Below are positions 52,987-61,790 of a DNA stretch of 64,000 nucleotides, one piece after another. Location of the stretch: assembly GCA_017417055.1 (NCBI GenBank), contig JAFPZX010000197.1, positions 1 to 64,000 on the forward strand. The letters are read 5' to 3'. This DNA is from Anaerolineaceae bacterium. Its GTDB lineage: Bacteria > Chloroflexota > Anaerolineae > Anaerolineales > Anaerolineaceae. The notes beneath the pieces are model-generated. The model worked only from the letters and a program-made list of their open reading frames with translations. It ran no database searches and had not been told where the DNA came from. Position numbers and translations under genes: made by a program. How positions within the stretch are numbered: position 1 is the first letter of the stretch; the number at the start of each line of letters is the position of its first letter.

Positions 52987-54081
52987 ATGAAAATAAAACT
53001 TATTCTAAAACTAATATTATTTGTTTCGGGTTTGCTGCTGATAAACGATCGTTTATCTGTTATCCTCTCTCCGAAAAGTTTCCCGCCGAAAGTGCCGAAT
53101 GTAAATTCGTTAGTTGACAAAAATTGGCTCGCTACCATGCGCGGCGGTTTCTATAATGAAAAACCGAATACCATAGATATTGTGTTTATTGGTTCCAGTA
53201 AAATTTTTTGCAATTTAAATCCAAATATTATCTGGAATCAATATGGCATAACATCCTATGATTTTTCCGGACATATGCAGGACCTTGGAACTTCTTATTA
53301 TTTTTTACAACAGATGTTTGAAAAGCAATCTCCAAAAGTTGTCCTTATTGATGTTTTTTTGGATGGAAGTGGGTTTGTCTATAACTCAAGCAACGCGCAT
53401 CATAATTTTGATTTTATGAACCATGATTTTATTCGTACGAAAGCTATATTGAACAGATCTCCTTCGTTTACGAATACTCTTGAGCTGCTTATACCAACAC
53501 TTATCTATCATCAACGCTGGAAAGAACTCACGCAGGATGATGTCTTTTATAAGATAAACCAGCATGATTTTTTGAAAGGTTCATTTATTTTTATGGGAAC
53601 TCTTTCAGAGGAGGGTGAAAATACGGTCATCACAACCGGACTGCCGAAAAAAACACTTCCTGAAAAAACAATTCATTGGATCAATGCCATTCAAGAACTG
53701 TGCCGCAAAAATAATTGTCAATGTATTTTCATAAATACACCCTTTTTGATTGCTTCTAAAGTTGATTATTTGGATTGGTCAGATGTTGAGTTTTACGCAT
53801 ATCTTTCCGCTTTCCAGAAATATTGTGAAGAAAATGATCTGATGTTTATGAATTTTGTTGGCCTTGAAAATGAAATCGGACTTAATTATGCAGATGATTA
53901 TTCTGACATTTATCATATGAATTGGAAAGGACAGGAAAAATTTTCGCTGTATATCTCAAAATATTTACAGGAAAAATTTCACTTTGAAAACAAAAAAGGG
54001 CAGCCGGGATATGAACAATGGGATCAGGATTATGACAAAATGCGTTATTATATAGATAACTATTTTGAGTTGGAACAGTGA
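52987..54081 (+). CDS. Membrane-anchored SGNH/DltD-like protein
   Basis: A 364-residue protein with an N-terminal signal anchor (LILKLILFVSGLLLINDRLSVIL), then an extracytoplasmic domain with the Ser block IDIVFIGSSKIFCNLNP and a C-terminal Asp/His block YSDIYHMNWKGQEKFSLYISKYL. Ser, Asp and His fit an SGNH-type hydrolase/transferase. Eleven bases after the MBOAT gene and equally A+T-rich, it probably receives acyl groups from it and places them on a surface polymer. Confidence 0.8.
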   Translation: MKIKLILKLILFVSGLLLINDRLSVILSPKSFPPKVPNVNSLVDKNWLATMRGGFYNEKPNTIDIVFIGSSKIFCNLNPNIIWNQYGITSYDFSGHMQDLGTSYYFLQQMFEKQSPKVVLIDVFLDGSGFVYNSSNAHHNFDFMNHDFIRTKAILNRSPSFTNTLELLIPTLIYHQRWKELTQDDVFYKINQHDFLKGSFIFMGTLSEEGENTVITTGLPKKTLPEKTIHWINAIQELCRKNNCQCIFINTPFLIASKVDYLDWSDVEFYAYLSAFQKYCEENDLMFMNFVGLENEIGLNYADDYSDIYHMNWKGQEKFSLYISKYLQEKFHFENKKGQPGYEQWDQDYDKMRYYIDNYFELEQ

Positions 54082-54196
54082 GCAGATACTTTCTTTGTGT
54101 ACTTTCGGAGCGGAGTACATCGGGAAAGTCCTTTTTCCGTCGTTTCATCAGTTTCTGATCAGTTAATATTTTTAGAATTACAGGAATATTACAAAT

Positions 54197-55240
54197 ATGA
54201 AGCTTTTCAGCAAATTATTCAATTCCGCTGTTTTTTTATATTATCTCTTGGTATTGACAGCTTTTTCCGTATCTTCAGATTACGATATATTTGTTAATGA
54301 GAATAAAAATCTTGCTGAACAGTTGGAGATGATCCCGCCTGAGGCCGGAATTGTTACACTATTTGTTACTTCCGATGTCGTAGACCGCGAATTGTCTCTC
54401 CCATTTGACCGCGGTATTACGCAATTGAAAATTGTCCCGGCAGAAGAATTTTCAACGGTTTCCTTGCAGGAACTTGAGCGAATCTGCGCAAATGGGATCC
54501 CTTTGATTGTCGGCTCAGGCGTTATACTTGAAAATGCCAGTGTTTATGGCGGCAGCTGTACTGATGGAGGTGAAGTCACTCTCCAGACTTCATCTGTTAC
54601 AATCGAAGGAGCCGTCGGCTTTGTTTTCGGCGGTGGATTTGCTGAAAATGGAGCTGGCTCTTTTGTCGATGAATCCTCTGTTACCTTAACAAAAACCGGG
54701 CTTGTTTATTTTGAGATTTTCGGCGGCGGACATGCATATGGCAGCGGCAGCCGTGTTTCAGCTAAAAACACAACCTTAAAGATTTACGGGACTTCGGATT
54801 ATGTTTTAGGAGGTGGATTCGCGGAAGATGGCGGATATTCTGAGTGTGAAAATACTTATGTCGAGACTGCTGAGGGTTCCTCTATTCCTGTGGCTCTTTT
54901 CACCGGCGGCAGTGCCTCGGGTGAGGGAAGTTTATCGATTGTGGAAAGCGCAAAAGGCATAGTGGCGGGAAAAGCCAACTGGGCGTTTTCGGGTGATTTC
55001 GCTTTCGGCGGTGGAAAGACCGAGCTGAAACTTGCCTCCCGTCTGGAAATTCTTTCAACCGGTGAGTCGGAAATCGCCTACATGGGCAGCTTTGCCTCGG
55101 ATGAAGGTTCTGAAGCGATTGTTAATACTGCTGAATTAATGAATTGCGGGGATGTTTCCCGTATCGTTCAGGAGGGACAAGCTGCGGATAACGGAAAAAC
55201 CGTCACAACAGTCAAAGCTCTTTTCCCGTGTGTTCCGTGA
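54197..55240 (+). CDS. Exported repeat protein with GGGFAE-type repeats
   Basis: A 347-residue protein with a signal peptide (LFNSAVFLYYLLVLTAFSVSS) and, from about residue 110, five to six imperfect repeats of about 40 residues, each with a hydrophobic strand, a Gly-rich turn and an acidic/Ser-rich strand: FVFGGGFAENGAGS, FEIFGGGHAYGSGS, YVLGGGFAEDGGYS, ALFTGGSASGEGS, WAFSGDFAFGGGK, AYMGSFASDEGS. A beta-helix or beta-solenoid surface protein is likely. It follows the acyltransferase pair by 115 bases, so a joint envelope function is possible. No anchoring motif seen. Confidence 0.75.
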   Translation: MKLFSKLFNSAVFLYYLLVLTAFSVSSDYDIFVNENKNLAEQLEMIPPEAGIVTLFVTSDVVDRELSLPFDRGITQLKIVPAEEFSTVSLQELERICANGIPLIVGSGVILENASVYGGSCTDGGEVTLQTSSVTIEGAVGFVFGGGFAENGAGSFVDESSVTLTKTGLVYFEIFGGGHAYGSGSRVSAKNTTLKIYGTSDYVLGGGFAEDGGYSECENTYVETAEGSSIPVALFTGGSASGEGSLSIVESAKGIVAGKANWAFSGDFAFGGGKTELKLASRLEILSTGESEIAYMGSFASDEGSEAIVNTAELMNCGDVSRIVQEGQAADNGKTVTTVKALFPCVP

Positions 55241-55463
55241 GTGTTAGCTGCTTTGTTACGCCGGAGATTGGATTCTTCATGCGGCTGGGGACTTGGGGAT
55301 GAGGGCTGGTGGTCAGTGTTTCGGTGAAAGTGGAAAATGCATCAATTCCTTCTTACTCCTGACTTCTTACTCTTAGCTCCTATTTGATTCCAGCTCCCAG
55401 CCCCAAATCCCCAGCACAAAAAGATCCATTTTTCAATAAAGTGCTTAATTATTGGACAAGCAC
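55241..55463. other. Intergenic inverted repeat and short repeats
   Basis: No gene. GCTGGGGACTTGGGGATGAGGGCTGG (55284-55309) pairs imperfectly with CCAGCTCCCAGCCCCAAATCCCCAGC (55390-55415), enclosing short direct repeats (CTTACTCCTGACTTCTTACTCTTAGCTCC) of the kind seen at 252-370. Confidence 0.5.
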
Positions 55464-55491
55464 TTGCATTTTCTAAAAAGTTGTATATAAT
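55464..55491 (+). promoter_or_regulatory. Promoter of the radical SAM gene
   Basis: TTGCAT (55464-55469), 16-base spacer, TATAAT (55486-55491), followed by AGGGAG before the start at 55562. Confidence 0.65.
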
Positions 55492-55561
55492 AATCAATTG
55501 TACACAATATAAATGTGTAAAATAAAAATAACAGCGTTTTGCGCTGCTGCAGGGAGCAATT

Positions 55562-56662
55562 ATGGCAGAGAATTTTAATTTAGAAGAACATATCGCCCAT
55601 GGTGTGGAAAAAATCGTTTCCGATACCCTGAAAGCGACATTGAAGGATCCGCGGGAAAGCGCTTTTATGCTGAAATTTGCCGCAGCCAGCCGCAAAGCAA
55701 CCAAAACCCGTCAGAAATTGGCGGAAGGCGGCGAGCATATCCCTTCTTTTTTGATTGTGAGCATCACCAGCAGCTGCAACCTGCATTGTGCGGGCTGCTA
55801 TTCCCGGTTCAATAAAGCGACCGTGGACAGCAAACCGGTTAAGCAGCTCAGCACGGAAGAATGGCTTGATGTATTCCGGGAAGCGGAGGACCTGGGTGTG
55901 AGCTTCATCATGCTGGCCGGCGGTGAACCGATGCTGCGCTGGGAACTGATCGAAAAAGCCGGAACGATGCAGAACATTCTGTTCCCCATCTTCACCAACG
56001 GAACCTACCTGAATGACAGTTATCTGAACCTTTTCGATAAATGCCGCAACCTGATCCCGGTGATGAGCATCGAAGGCGGCAAAGAAGCGACCGATCAGCG
56101 CCGGGGATCCGGTGTTTATGAAAAACTAATCACGAACATGGATTTGTTCCATGAAAAGAATTTGCTCTTCGGAGCGTCTGTAACGGTGACAACGGAAAAC
56201 ATCCGGGAAGTCACATCTCCAGAGTTTCTTGCCACATTAGCTTCCCGTGGCTGCAAACTGGTGATTTATGTTGAATTTGTCCCCGTCACTGAAGAAGCAA
56301 AGCATCTCGCCCCGGGTGAGGCGGAACGGGAATATCTGAGAGAAGCCATGAGCAGTCTCTGTGAAGTTTATCCGGATATGATCCTGCTGGCCTTCCCCGG
56401 AGATGAACGGGCTGACGGCGGATGTATGGCTGCAGGCCGCGGGTTCTTCCATATCAATTCCCATGGCGGTGCGGAGCCCTGTCCGTTTTCCCCGTATTCG
56501 GATATCAACGTACGGGATGCCTCACTGCGGGAGGCGATGCAATCCCGTTTGTTCCGGGCACTGCGTGACGGGGATTTTCTGGATGATGACCATGTCGGGG
56601 GATGTGTTTTGTTTGAGAAGCGCGAGCAGGTTGAAGCGATGCTCGCGGCACAAAATCAATAA
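55562..56662 (+). CDS. Radical SAM protein
   Basis: A 366-residue radical SAM enzyme. The [4Fe-4S] motif CNLHCAGCY (Cys-x3-Cys-x2-Cys) stands in SITSSCNLHCAGCYSR near residue 77, followed by LAGGEPMLRWELIEK (SAM-binding GGE) and SIEGG. The C-terminal part has further cysteines (GGCMAAGRGFFHINSHGGAEPCPFSPYS and GGCVLFEK), like the SPASM/twitch region that holds auxiliary clusters. No peptide precursor gene was seen next to it, so the substrate is unknown. A family-B repeat follows immediately. Confidence 0.9.
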   Translation: MAENFNLEEHIAHGVEKIVSDTLKATLKDPRESAFMLKFAAASRKATKTRQKLAEGGEHIPSFLIVSITSSCNLHCAGCYSRFNKATVDSKPVKQLSTEEWLDVFREAEDLGVSFIMLAGGEPMLRWELIEKAGTMQNILFPIFTNGTYLNDSYLNLFDKCRNLIPVMSIEGGKEATDQRRGSGVYEKLITNMDLFHEKNLLFGASVTVTTENIREVTSPEFLATLASRGCKLVIYVEFVPVTEEAKHLAPGEAEREYLREAMSSLCEVYPDMILLAFPGDERADGGCMAAGRGFFHINSHGGAEPCPFSPYSDINVRDASLREAMQSRLFRALRDGDFLDDDHVGGCVLFEKREQVEAMLAAQNQ

Positions 56663-56665
56663 ACT

Positions 56666-56855
56666 AAAGGAAACACTGAATATTAGAGATTCGGGGACGG
56701 TTATCCCGAGGAACGAGGGGAACTGTCCTCCTGCCTTCACAGGAATAAATCAGCGGTTCCTTAATGATTCAGACAGAGTCAAATTGACCTGTTTTTGTTG
56801 ACTCAGATTTGAGTAAAAAGAACAGGCTGCATTGACTCGGTACTGAACAGTTTCC
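56666..56855. repeat. Family-B and family-C palindromes in series
   Basis: 56666-56763 is family B with the second centre type (CGGGGACGGTTATCCCGAGGAACGAGGGGAACTGTCC). 56767-56855 is family C (GATTCAGACAGAGTCAAATTGACCTGTTTTTGTTGACTC / GAGTAAAAAGAACAGGCTGCATTGACTCGGTACTGAACAG). Confidence 0.7.
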
Positions 56856-56877
56856 AATAAAAAAAGCAGGTGAGATT

Positions 56878-57270
56878 ATGAAAACAGCAGTTCGTTATTA
56901 TTCACGGTCCGGCAATACCAAAGCCGCAGCTGAGGCAATTGCGAAAGCGGCGGGCGTTCCCGCGGTTTCCGTAGACAGCGCTGATGCGGCAATTCAGGAA
57001 CCGGTGGATGTGTTATTCATCGGCGGCGCGTTATACGCTTACGGAATCGACAGCCATTTGAAAGATTTTCTGAAAACCTTAAAGAAAAGTGATGTCAAAA
57101 AAGCTGTGGTGTTTTCCACATCCTGGATCTCCAAGCACGCTGTTGACATCATCAAAAAAGAGCTTGGTGAAAAAGGAATTCCGGCTGTAGATGAGTTTTT
57201 TTACGCAAAAAACAAACCCAACAGTGAACAGCTTGAGGAAGCCGCGGCATTTGCCAAAAAGTTTCTGTAA
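56878..57270 (+). CDS. Flavodoxin-like protein
   Basis: A 130-residue flavodoxin-fold protein with the FMN phosphate loop SRSGNTKAAAE, then VLFIGGALYAYGI and VVFSTSW loops that would bind the isoalloxazine ring. Somewhat shorter than classical flavodoxins (about 140-170). A low-potential electron carrier; the upstream radical SAM enzyme could be a client, since such enzymes need an electron donor, but the two are separated by 215 bases of repeats. Confidence 0.88.
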   Translation: MKTAVRYYSRSGNTKAAAEAIAKAAGVPAVSVDSADAAIQEPVDVLFIGGALYAYGIDSHLKDFLKTLKKSDVKKAVVFSTSWISKHAVDIIKKELGEKGIPAVDEFFYAKNKPNSEQLEEAAAFAKKFL

Positions 57271-57285
57271 TGTAAATGTTAAGAA

Positions 57286-57357
57286 TTAAGTCAAAATGAC
57301 CTGTTTTCGTTGATCCAGGCTTGAGTCAACGAAAACAGGCTGCATTGACTCAAGCCT
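57286..57357. repeat. Palindromic element, family C
   Basis: TTAAGTCAAAATGACCTGTTTTCGTTGATCCAGGC / TTGAGTCAACGAAAACAGGCTGCATTGACTCAA; the best-conserved copy of the family, with long paired arms. Confidence 0.7.
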
Positions 57358-57368
57358 GTATAATGGCC

Positions 57369-57410
57369 ATGGAGGTACCGCATATTATTTGCGGTACCTC
57401 CATTTGTTTC
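57369..57410 (+). terminator. Strong hairpin after the flavodoxin gene
   Basis: 14-bp perfect stem ATGGAGGTACCGCA (57369-57382) / TGCGGTACCTCCAT (57390-57403), loop TATTATT, followed by TTGTTTC. Confidence 0.7.
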
Positions 57411-57448
57411 TGTCCAACGGTTACCAGTTCTTCAAAGCGGCGCTTGTC

Positions 57449-58921
57449 TTATTCGTGGATGACAAGTCTCTTCTCCCCGTCGATTTCAATATGCTCATGG
57501 GTGTCAAAATATTCCTGCAGCACATTTGCGGATTTTGTAGCCACCTCCAGCGGCCGGCCATTTGTTTTGATTTCATCAAGCGAGACCTGCAAAAACTTTT
57601 CGATATTCATATAGTGAAACTCTTGCATACCGACGGTAAACAGGTCATCATCCTCGACTTCTTTCCCGTTCATCTTCAGCGACAGGATCTTTCTGGACGG
57701 GCGGTCATATTCACAGAAAAAGCCTCTGGAGAATTGATACCACTCGCCGTTTTCTTCGTCGATAAAGTTATCCTCCCGCAGCATAAACTGCAGTGCATGG
57801 CGCAGCTGAGCTCCGGTGAGTTTCAGTGAATAGATGGGAGTATTGTAGGGGAATATCTCGTTATAATCCTTGAGTGTGACAATAGGTCCGAGAGTGGGTC
57901 TGCGGACAGCGCCTGACCCAAGCAACATCAAATCGAGACCGAGCTGATCACGCAGTCCCTCCGCCATCAGGTCACCCAGCTCGGTTTCCATGTTGCGGTG
58001 CGGATGGGTGTAGGCACGCGGGAAGCGAGTGAGAACGTGATTGTATTTCTGGTCGGTCATTTCCTTATACTCGTTAATGGTCTCTTCCAGGGCCATATCA
58101 CGCGGGCAGTTTTCTGACGTAATGGGGATGCACTGCCAGGTGTACGAGTCGATGCAATTGTTATCAGTATCAACCATGATGTCAAAGCGGCCGATCTGAT
58201 CCGTGCCAATCGCAGCCTGTACAATAGGGATCCCGGCAACTTCACAGGGTTCGCTCATTCGTGTATGAGAGTGCCCTCCAATGATAATATCCACACCCCA
58301 GGCGGGATCAAGCGAAGCCGCAAGCTCTTTGTCCTTGTCAATACCGATGTGGGTGAGCAGCACGGTGAGGTCGATATCCGCAGACCGATACGAGTCGCAG
58401 ATTTTGCCGACTTCGCTCACTGTGTCTTCGAGGTCGACCAACATGCCGGTCAATCCCTCAGATTTGGTATTTGCCAGCACATCCTTCGTCAGAATGCCGA
58501 TGAAGAGTACGCGCATACCGTCGATTTTCTTGATCCAATGAGAGCGGAACATCCGTTTTCCGATATACTTTATATACATGTTGGAGCAGATAATGGGAAA
58601 ACTTGCGCATTTTTCCAAAAACAACAGGTGAGAAATACCGTAGTCCACCTCATGGTTGCCCAACGAAACCACATCCGGGGCAAGCAGGTTCATGATGTGG
58701 ATGGTGGAAATTCCCTGATACTCACTGTCAATCAGTGATCCGCGGAACATGTCGCCGGCAATGGCGTAAATGACATTTTTTTCTTCATCTCGGACCTTGT
58801 TGACATAGCCGGAAAGATAGGAAACGCCGCCAATGAGCTTTTCGTCAACCTGTTCGGCAAGAAAGTCTCCATGAAAGTCGTTGGAATGTAAGAGTGTAAG
58901 TTTTTTGAGATTTTTTTTCAT
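57449..58921 (-). CDS. UshA-like metallophosphatase/5'-nucleotidase, no signal peptide
   Basis: A 490-residue protein of the 5'-nucleotidase family. N-terminal calcineurin-like domain: LLHSNDFHGDF, AGDMFRGS, GNHEVDYG, TKD..., LTHIG, IIGGHSHTR (metal ligands). C-terminal 5'-nucleotidase domain from about 290 with TELGDLMAEGLRDQLGLDLMLLGSGAVRRP and LTGAQLRHALQ. Most UshA proteins are exported at about 550 residues; here the sequence starts directly with MKKNLKKLTLLHSND, so it appears cytoplasmic. Nucleotide or sugar-phosphate substrates are possible. Confidence 0.88.
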   Translation of the reverse strand: MKKNLKKLTLLHSNDFHGDFLAEQVDEKLIGGVSYLSGYVNKVRDEEKNVIYAIAGDMFRGSLIDSEYQGISTIHIMNLLAPDVVSLGNHEVDYGISHLLFLEKCASFPIICSNMYIKYIGKRMFRSHWIKKIDGMRVLFIGILTKDVLANTKSEGLTGMLVDLEDTVSEVGKICDSYRSADIDLTVLLTHIGIDKDKELAASLDPAWGVDIIIGGHSHTRMSEPCEVAGIPIVQAAIGTDQIGRFDIMVDTDNNCIDSYTWQCIPITSENCPRDMALEETINEYKEMTDQKYNHVLTRFPRAYTHPHRNMETELGDLMAEGLRDQLGLDLMLLGSGAVRRPTLGPIVTLKDYNEIFPYNTPIYSLKLTGAQLRHALQFMLREDNFIDEENGEWYQFSRGFFCEYDRPSRKILSLKMNGKEVEDDDLFTVGMQEFHYMNIEKFLQVSLDEIKTNGRPLEVATKSANVLQEYFDTHEHIEIDGEKRLVIHE

Positions 58922-58970
58922 AAATATTACTCCAGCTGGGGTATTTTAGACGTAAATCTTCTACATTTTA

Positions 58971-59064
58971 AAAAACGCTGATTAATTCCGGAGAAGGCGG
59001 GAGGACAGTTCCCCTCGTTCCTCGGGAGAACCGTCCCCGAACCCCATTTATTCAGTACTTCCTT
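58971..59064. repeat. Palindromic element, family B
   Basis: AAAAAACGCTGATTAATTCCGGAGAAGGCGGGAGGACAGTTCCCCTCGTTCC / TCGGGAGAACCGTCCCCGAACCCC...TTTATTCAGTACTTCC. Second centre type, inverted relative to the copy at 56666. Confidence 0.7.
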
Positions 59065-59091
59065 CAATTTTACAATTTTTCTCCGCTGCCG

Positions 59092-59568
59092 TCAATAAGT
59101 GGTTTCCGGAATATTATTTGGTGGATTGTTTTTGATATATGCTTCTAAAATTTCGGCGGCATCCCCGATGATTTCCGGACAGGGGCGTTTTCTGTAATAA
59201 TCCTTTGTGCGGGCTTCAGGAATTGGAACATCATGCCGGACGCTCAGCCCAAGGAGCTCACGGCATACGATGGAACCGTGTTTCTCCTCGAACCGATGCG
59301 CCAATTCCTGAACCCTTGTGTAAAGCTCCGTCTTTTTTTGACCTGTTTCCGGTCCGTCATAACCATATAACAGCCCCACAATTATGAACATCCCGCTCAC
59401 GGAGCCGCATACTTCCCGAAGCCTTCCCATCCCTCCGCCGAAAGGTGAGGCTAACTTTGAAAGCTGACTTTTTTCCAAAGGGAGTATGTCTTCAAACGCC
59501 AGAATAAGGGACTGAGAACAATTATATCCATTCAAAAAATTAGCCATCGCTGCTTCTCTTCGTGTCAT
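59092..59568 (-). CDS. C_GCAxxG_C_C family protein
   Basis: A 158-residue protein (from the ATG at 59568; an in-frame GTG at 59604 lies in a repeat). It has the family's spaced cysteines: GYNCSQ, FGGGMGRLREVCGSVSGM, IVCRELLG and RPCPEIIGDAAEIL. The family is common in strict anaerobes and is thought to be redox-active or metal-binding; no reaction is established. Lone gene between palindromic repeats. Confidence 0.85.
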   Translation of the reverse strand: MTRREAAMANFLNGYNCSQSLILAFEDILPLEKSQLSKLASPFGGGMGRLREVCGSVSGMFIIVGLLYGYDGPETGQKKTELYTRVQELAHRFEEKHGSIVCRELLGLSVRHDVPIPEARTKDYYRKRPCPEIIGDAAEILEAYIKNNPPNNIPETTY

Positions 59569-59588
59569 TTCTTGTTTCTCCTGTATTT

Positions 59589-59792
59589 GTTCAGAATTGA
59601 GCACATGGGGACTGGTACCTTGTGTCGCGAAACCGACATGAGCGTGCCTGTCCCTATGTGCGTTATTTTTTTGATTGCAGCGGTTCAGAATGAGTCAATA
59701 CAGCCTGTTTTGTAGAGCCGGCTCCGCGAGGTATGGGCTTCGCTCAATTCGAGCCGATGAAAACAGGTCACTATGACTCAAAACTAAACCGT
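59589..59792. repeat. Family-D and family-C palindromes in series
   Basis: 59589-59663 is family D (TTCAGAATTGAGCACATGGGGACTGGTACCTTGTGTCGCG / ACCGACATGAGCGTGCCTGTCCCTATGTGC). 59682-59792 is family C with a longer centre (GTTCAGAATGAGTCAATACAGCCTGTTTTGTAG...GATGAAAACAGGTCACTATGACTC), which contains a nested GGCTCCGCGAGGTATGGGCTTCGC segment. Confidence 0.65.
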
Positions 59793-59812
59793 TGCGGTTC
59801 CGGATATTGTTT

Positions 59813-61453
59813 TCAGTTCTCCGATAGCAAAACCGCGTCCAGGTGCAGATAACGGATCACCTGATCGGGTTCGATGTTGAAGGAACAGCGATAGATGCGG
59901 AGTAGGCTCCCATCGGGGAGAGCAACATCAGAAGACATATCCGGTGTTCCTCCGGGATTGGCTGCCCATGATGAAATGCAGGCGTTGATAAATTCACGGA
60001 GGTCGGCGCTCAGTACAACATTCCCTTCAGCATCGTAAAAATCAATCTTTTCCGGGTCATAGGATTCCGGCTGTTTGTTGTCTGCTGCAAATGTCGAGAC
60101 CAAAGTCATCCGGGAATAGCCGCTGATATCGGCGTTTTTCACCGGGAACTCATAATAGATGTATAGATTCTGATCAAATTCCGCATTGCCGATTTTCCCG
60201 CTGGCCTTGATGGTTTCGATCTTTTTCTCATCAATTCCCGAAAGCATGGCTTTCCCTTCCGCATTCCCGGCCAGATAATAATAAGCCCCGGCAAGTGAGC
60301 TCTGGTCACTATTGGAAAGGGAAGCGAAATCGCTTGTAATATAGCGGTCAAAGATGGCTTTTTGACTGCGGTTGGATACGCTGAACATGTTGACCACCGG
60401 TAAAACCAGACAGATGACAGCGAGACCCGCAATAACGGGCAGCATGATCCCGGTTTCCATCCTGCGGGCGGCGTATACGATAATATAGATCACCTCAAAA
60501 ACCATCAGCGCGATGCACAAATAACGGAGCGGTGTGATGCCGTAGGCCAGGATGCGTTCCCGGATGGCGTAGCCCTGCAGAAAGAGGAAGGGAATAAAGA
60601 TATACGGAAGTTTTGTACCGATTCTTACGAAAAAATTGTCCGGTTTGTAGGTTCCGATCATCGTCCAGATCGGCAGCCCGATGATGAACAGTCCGGCCAG
60701 TATGCGGAAGATTTCATTAGACGGCACCACGCGGGTGATGATGATTTTCAAAATATAGCCATAAATGACTACAAAGGCGGTGAGGAGTAATCCCATCAGC
60801 AGATACTTGACGATCACGGTGAAAAAGTGAGGCAGTTCGCGGTCCGGACTGATTTGTGCGTTCAACAGACCGGATCCAACCAGAAAACCCAGAACCAGGA
60901 ATTCAGCCCGCAGGATCAGCATATAGTGCTCTCCATTCAGGATCAGCGTGACAAAGACCGCCATGACGAGCGCAATGCCCAGAGCGATGATTGCGCAGAT
61001 AATTGCAAGGCGGGAGAGCTCGTGGATGACACGGATGCAGTATTGATTGAAGGCCAATCCGGAGTTTCTGTAATTTCGGCAGACGCCAAGCGAGATCAGG
61101 ACGATCACATATGCCGTTACCAGATGGGAGGCGGTTTCCTGTACAAGTTCACTGCCGTGAGATCCGGCATATATGAATCCGGCTGCGATCAGCGCTGTTA
61201 AGACGATGCCGGGATATTTTATTTTTTTCTTCCCGCACCAAAGTGTTTCGACAAAATACGTCCCGACGCCCCAGAGCATGGTGAACGGCAGCCCTTTGTC
61301 CTCCATGAATTTTCCCAATGTGCCGCTCTGATCGATGAACAGACAGGCAAAGATCGATACCAGTCCGATCAATACCATCGTTACCGGATAGCGGGATATG
61401 GGATTTTTGAAATTATAAAAAAAGATTTGACTCAGTTTTTTGATTTTTTGCAT
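59813..61453 (-). CDS. DUF4153-type membrane protein
   Basis: A 546-residue integral membrane protein: about 11 hydrophobic helices in residues 20-380, followed by a soluble extracytoplasmic domain (about 385-546) with a conserved-looking YYYLAGNAEGKAML and the terminal YLHLDAVLLSEN. The pattern fits DUF4153 proteins of unknown function. It is transcribed away from thrS and has no operon partner. Confidence 0.75.
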   Translation of the reverse strand: MQKIKKLSQIFFYNFKNPISRYPVTMVLIGLVSIFACLFIDQSGTLGKFMEDKGLPFTMLWGVGTYFVETLWCGKKKIKYPGIVLTALIAAGFIYAGSHGSELVQETASHLVTAYVIVLISLGVCRNYRNSGLAFNQYCIRVIHELSRLAIICAIIALGIALVMAVFVTLILNGEHYMLILRAEFLVLGFLVGSGLLNAQISPDRELPHFFTVIVKYLLMGLLLTAFVVIYGYILKIIITRVVPSNEIFRILAGLFIIGLPIWTMIGTYKPDNFFVRIGTKLPYIFIPFLFLQGYAIRERILAYGITPLRYLCIALMVFEVIYIIVYAARRMETGIMLPVIAGLAVICLVLPVVNMFSVSNRSQKAIFDRYITSDFASLSNSDQSSLAGAYYYLAGNAEGKAMLSGIDEKKIETIKASGKIGNAEFDQNLYIYYEFPVKNADISGYSRMTLVSTFAADNKQPESYDPEKIDFYDAEGNVVLSADLREFINACISSWAANPGGTPDMSSDVALPDGSLLRIYRCSFNIEPDQVIRYLHLDAVLLSEN

Positions 61454-61673
61454 AGGTCAGTTCCTTTTATTTTCAATGTATTTTCTTTCATGTCCGCTTA
61501 TCCTATCACAAAAATGCCCGTACATCCTATCAAAAGCACGAAAACTGCTCTCAAAAACTCTCTTTAATCGTTATGATTCGGGAAGCACGTGCGGGACACA
61601 GGATGCCAGTTCCGCACGTGCTCCGTGAACAGTAACTTCCTAACTAAAAAAGTAATGAATTTTTTTTCCCTGA
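61454..61673. other. Intergenic region between DUF4153 gene and thrS leader
   Basis: No gene. A short family-D remnant lies at 61583-61622 (GGGAAGCACGTGCGGGACACAGGATGCCAGTTCCGCACGTGCTCC), containing the palindrome GCACGTGCGG/CCGCACGTGC. Confidence 0.5.
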
Positions 61674-61702
61674 TTGACAAAAAAAGGGGACCGTGATAAA
61701 TT
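61674..61702 (+). promoter_or_regulatory. Promoter of the thrS leader transcript
   Basis: TTGACA (61674-61679), 17-base spacer, TAAATT (61697-61702) with an extended -10 TG (61694-61695). Transcription should start near 61708-61710, leaving only about a dozen bases before the leader-peptide start. Confidence 0.75.
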
Positions 61703-61721
61703 TATGGAGAAGGATTGTTTA

Positions 61722-61790
61722 ATGATGGCTTATGAACTTACCACTACCACTACTGAAATGACCACTGAACGTGGTTCTTTTCTGTTGTGA
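61722..61790 (+). CDS. Threonine-rich leader peptide of thrS
   Basis: A 22-codon frame, MMAYELTTTTTEMTTE and six more residues, with TGA at 61788-61790. Codons 7-11 (61740-61754) are five Thr codons in a row (ACC ACT ACC ACT ACT), and two more follow at 61761-61766. AGAAGGA (61708-61714) seven bases upstream is its ribosome-binding site. The run of codons for the amino acid used by the downstream synthetase, the good initiation signal and the following terminator/antiterminator pair make this a regulatory leader of the attenuation type, as known for thr, his and phe genes of enterobacteria. The second Met (61725) could also be the start. Confidence 0.88.
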   Translation: MMAYELTTTTTEMTTERGSFLL

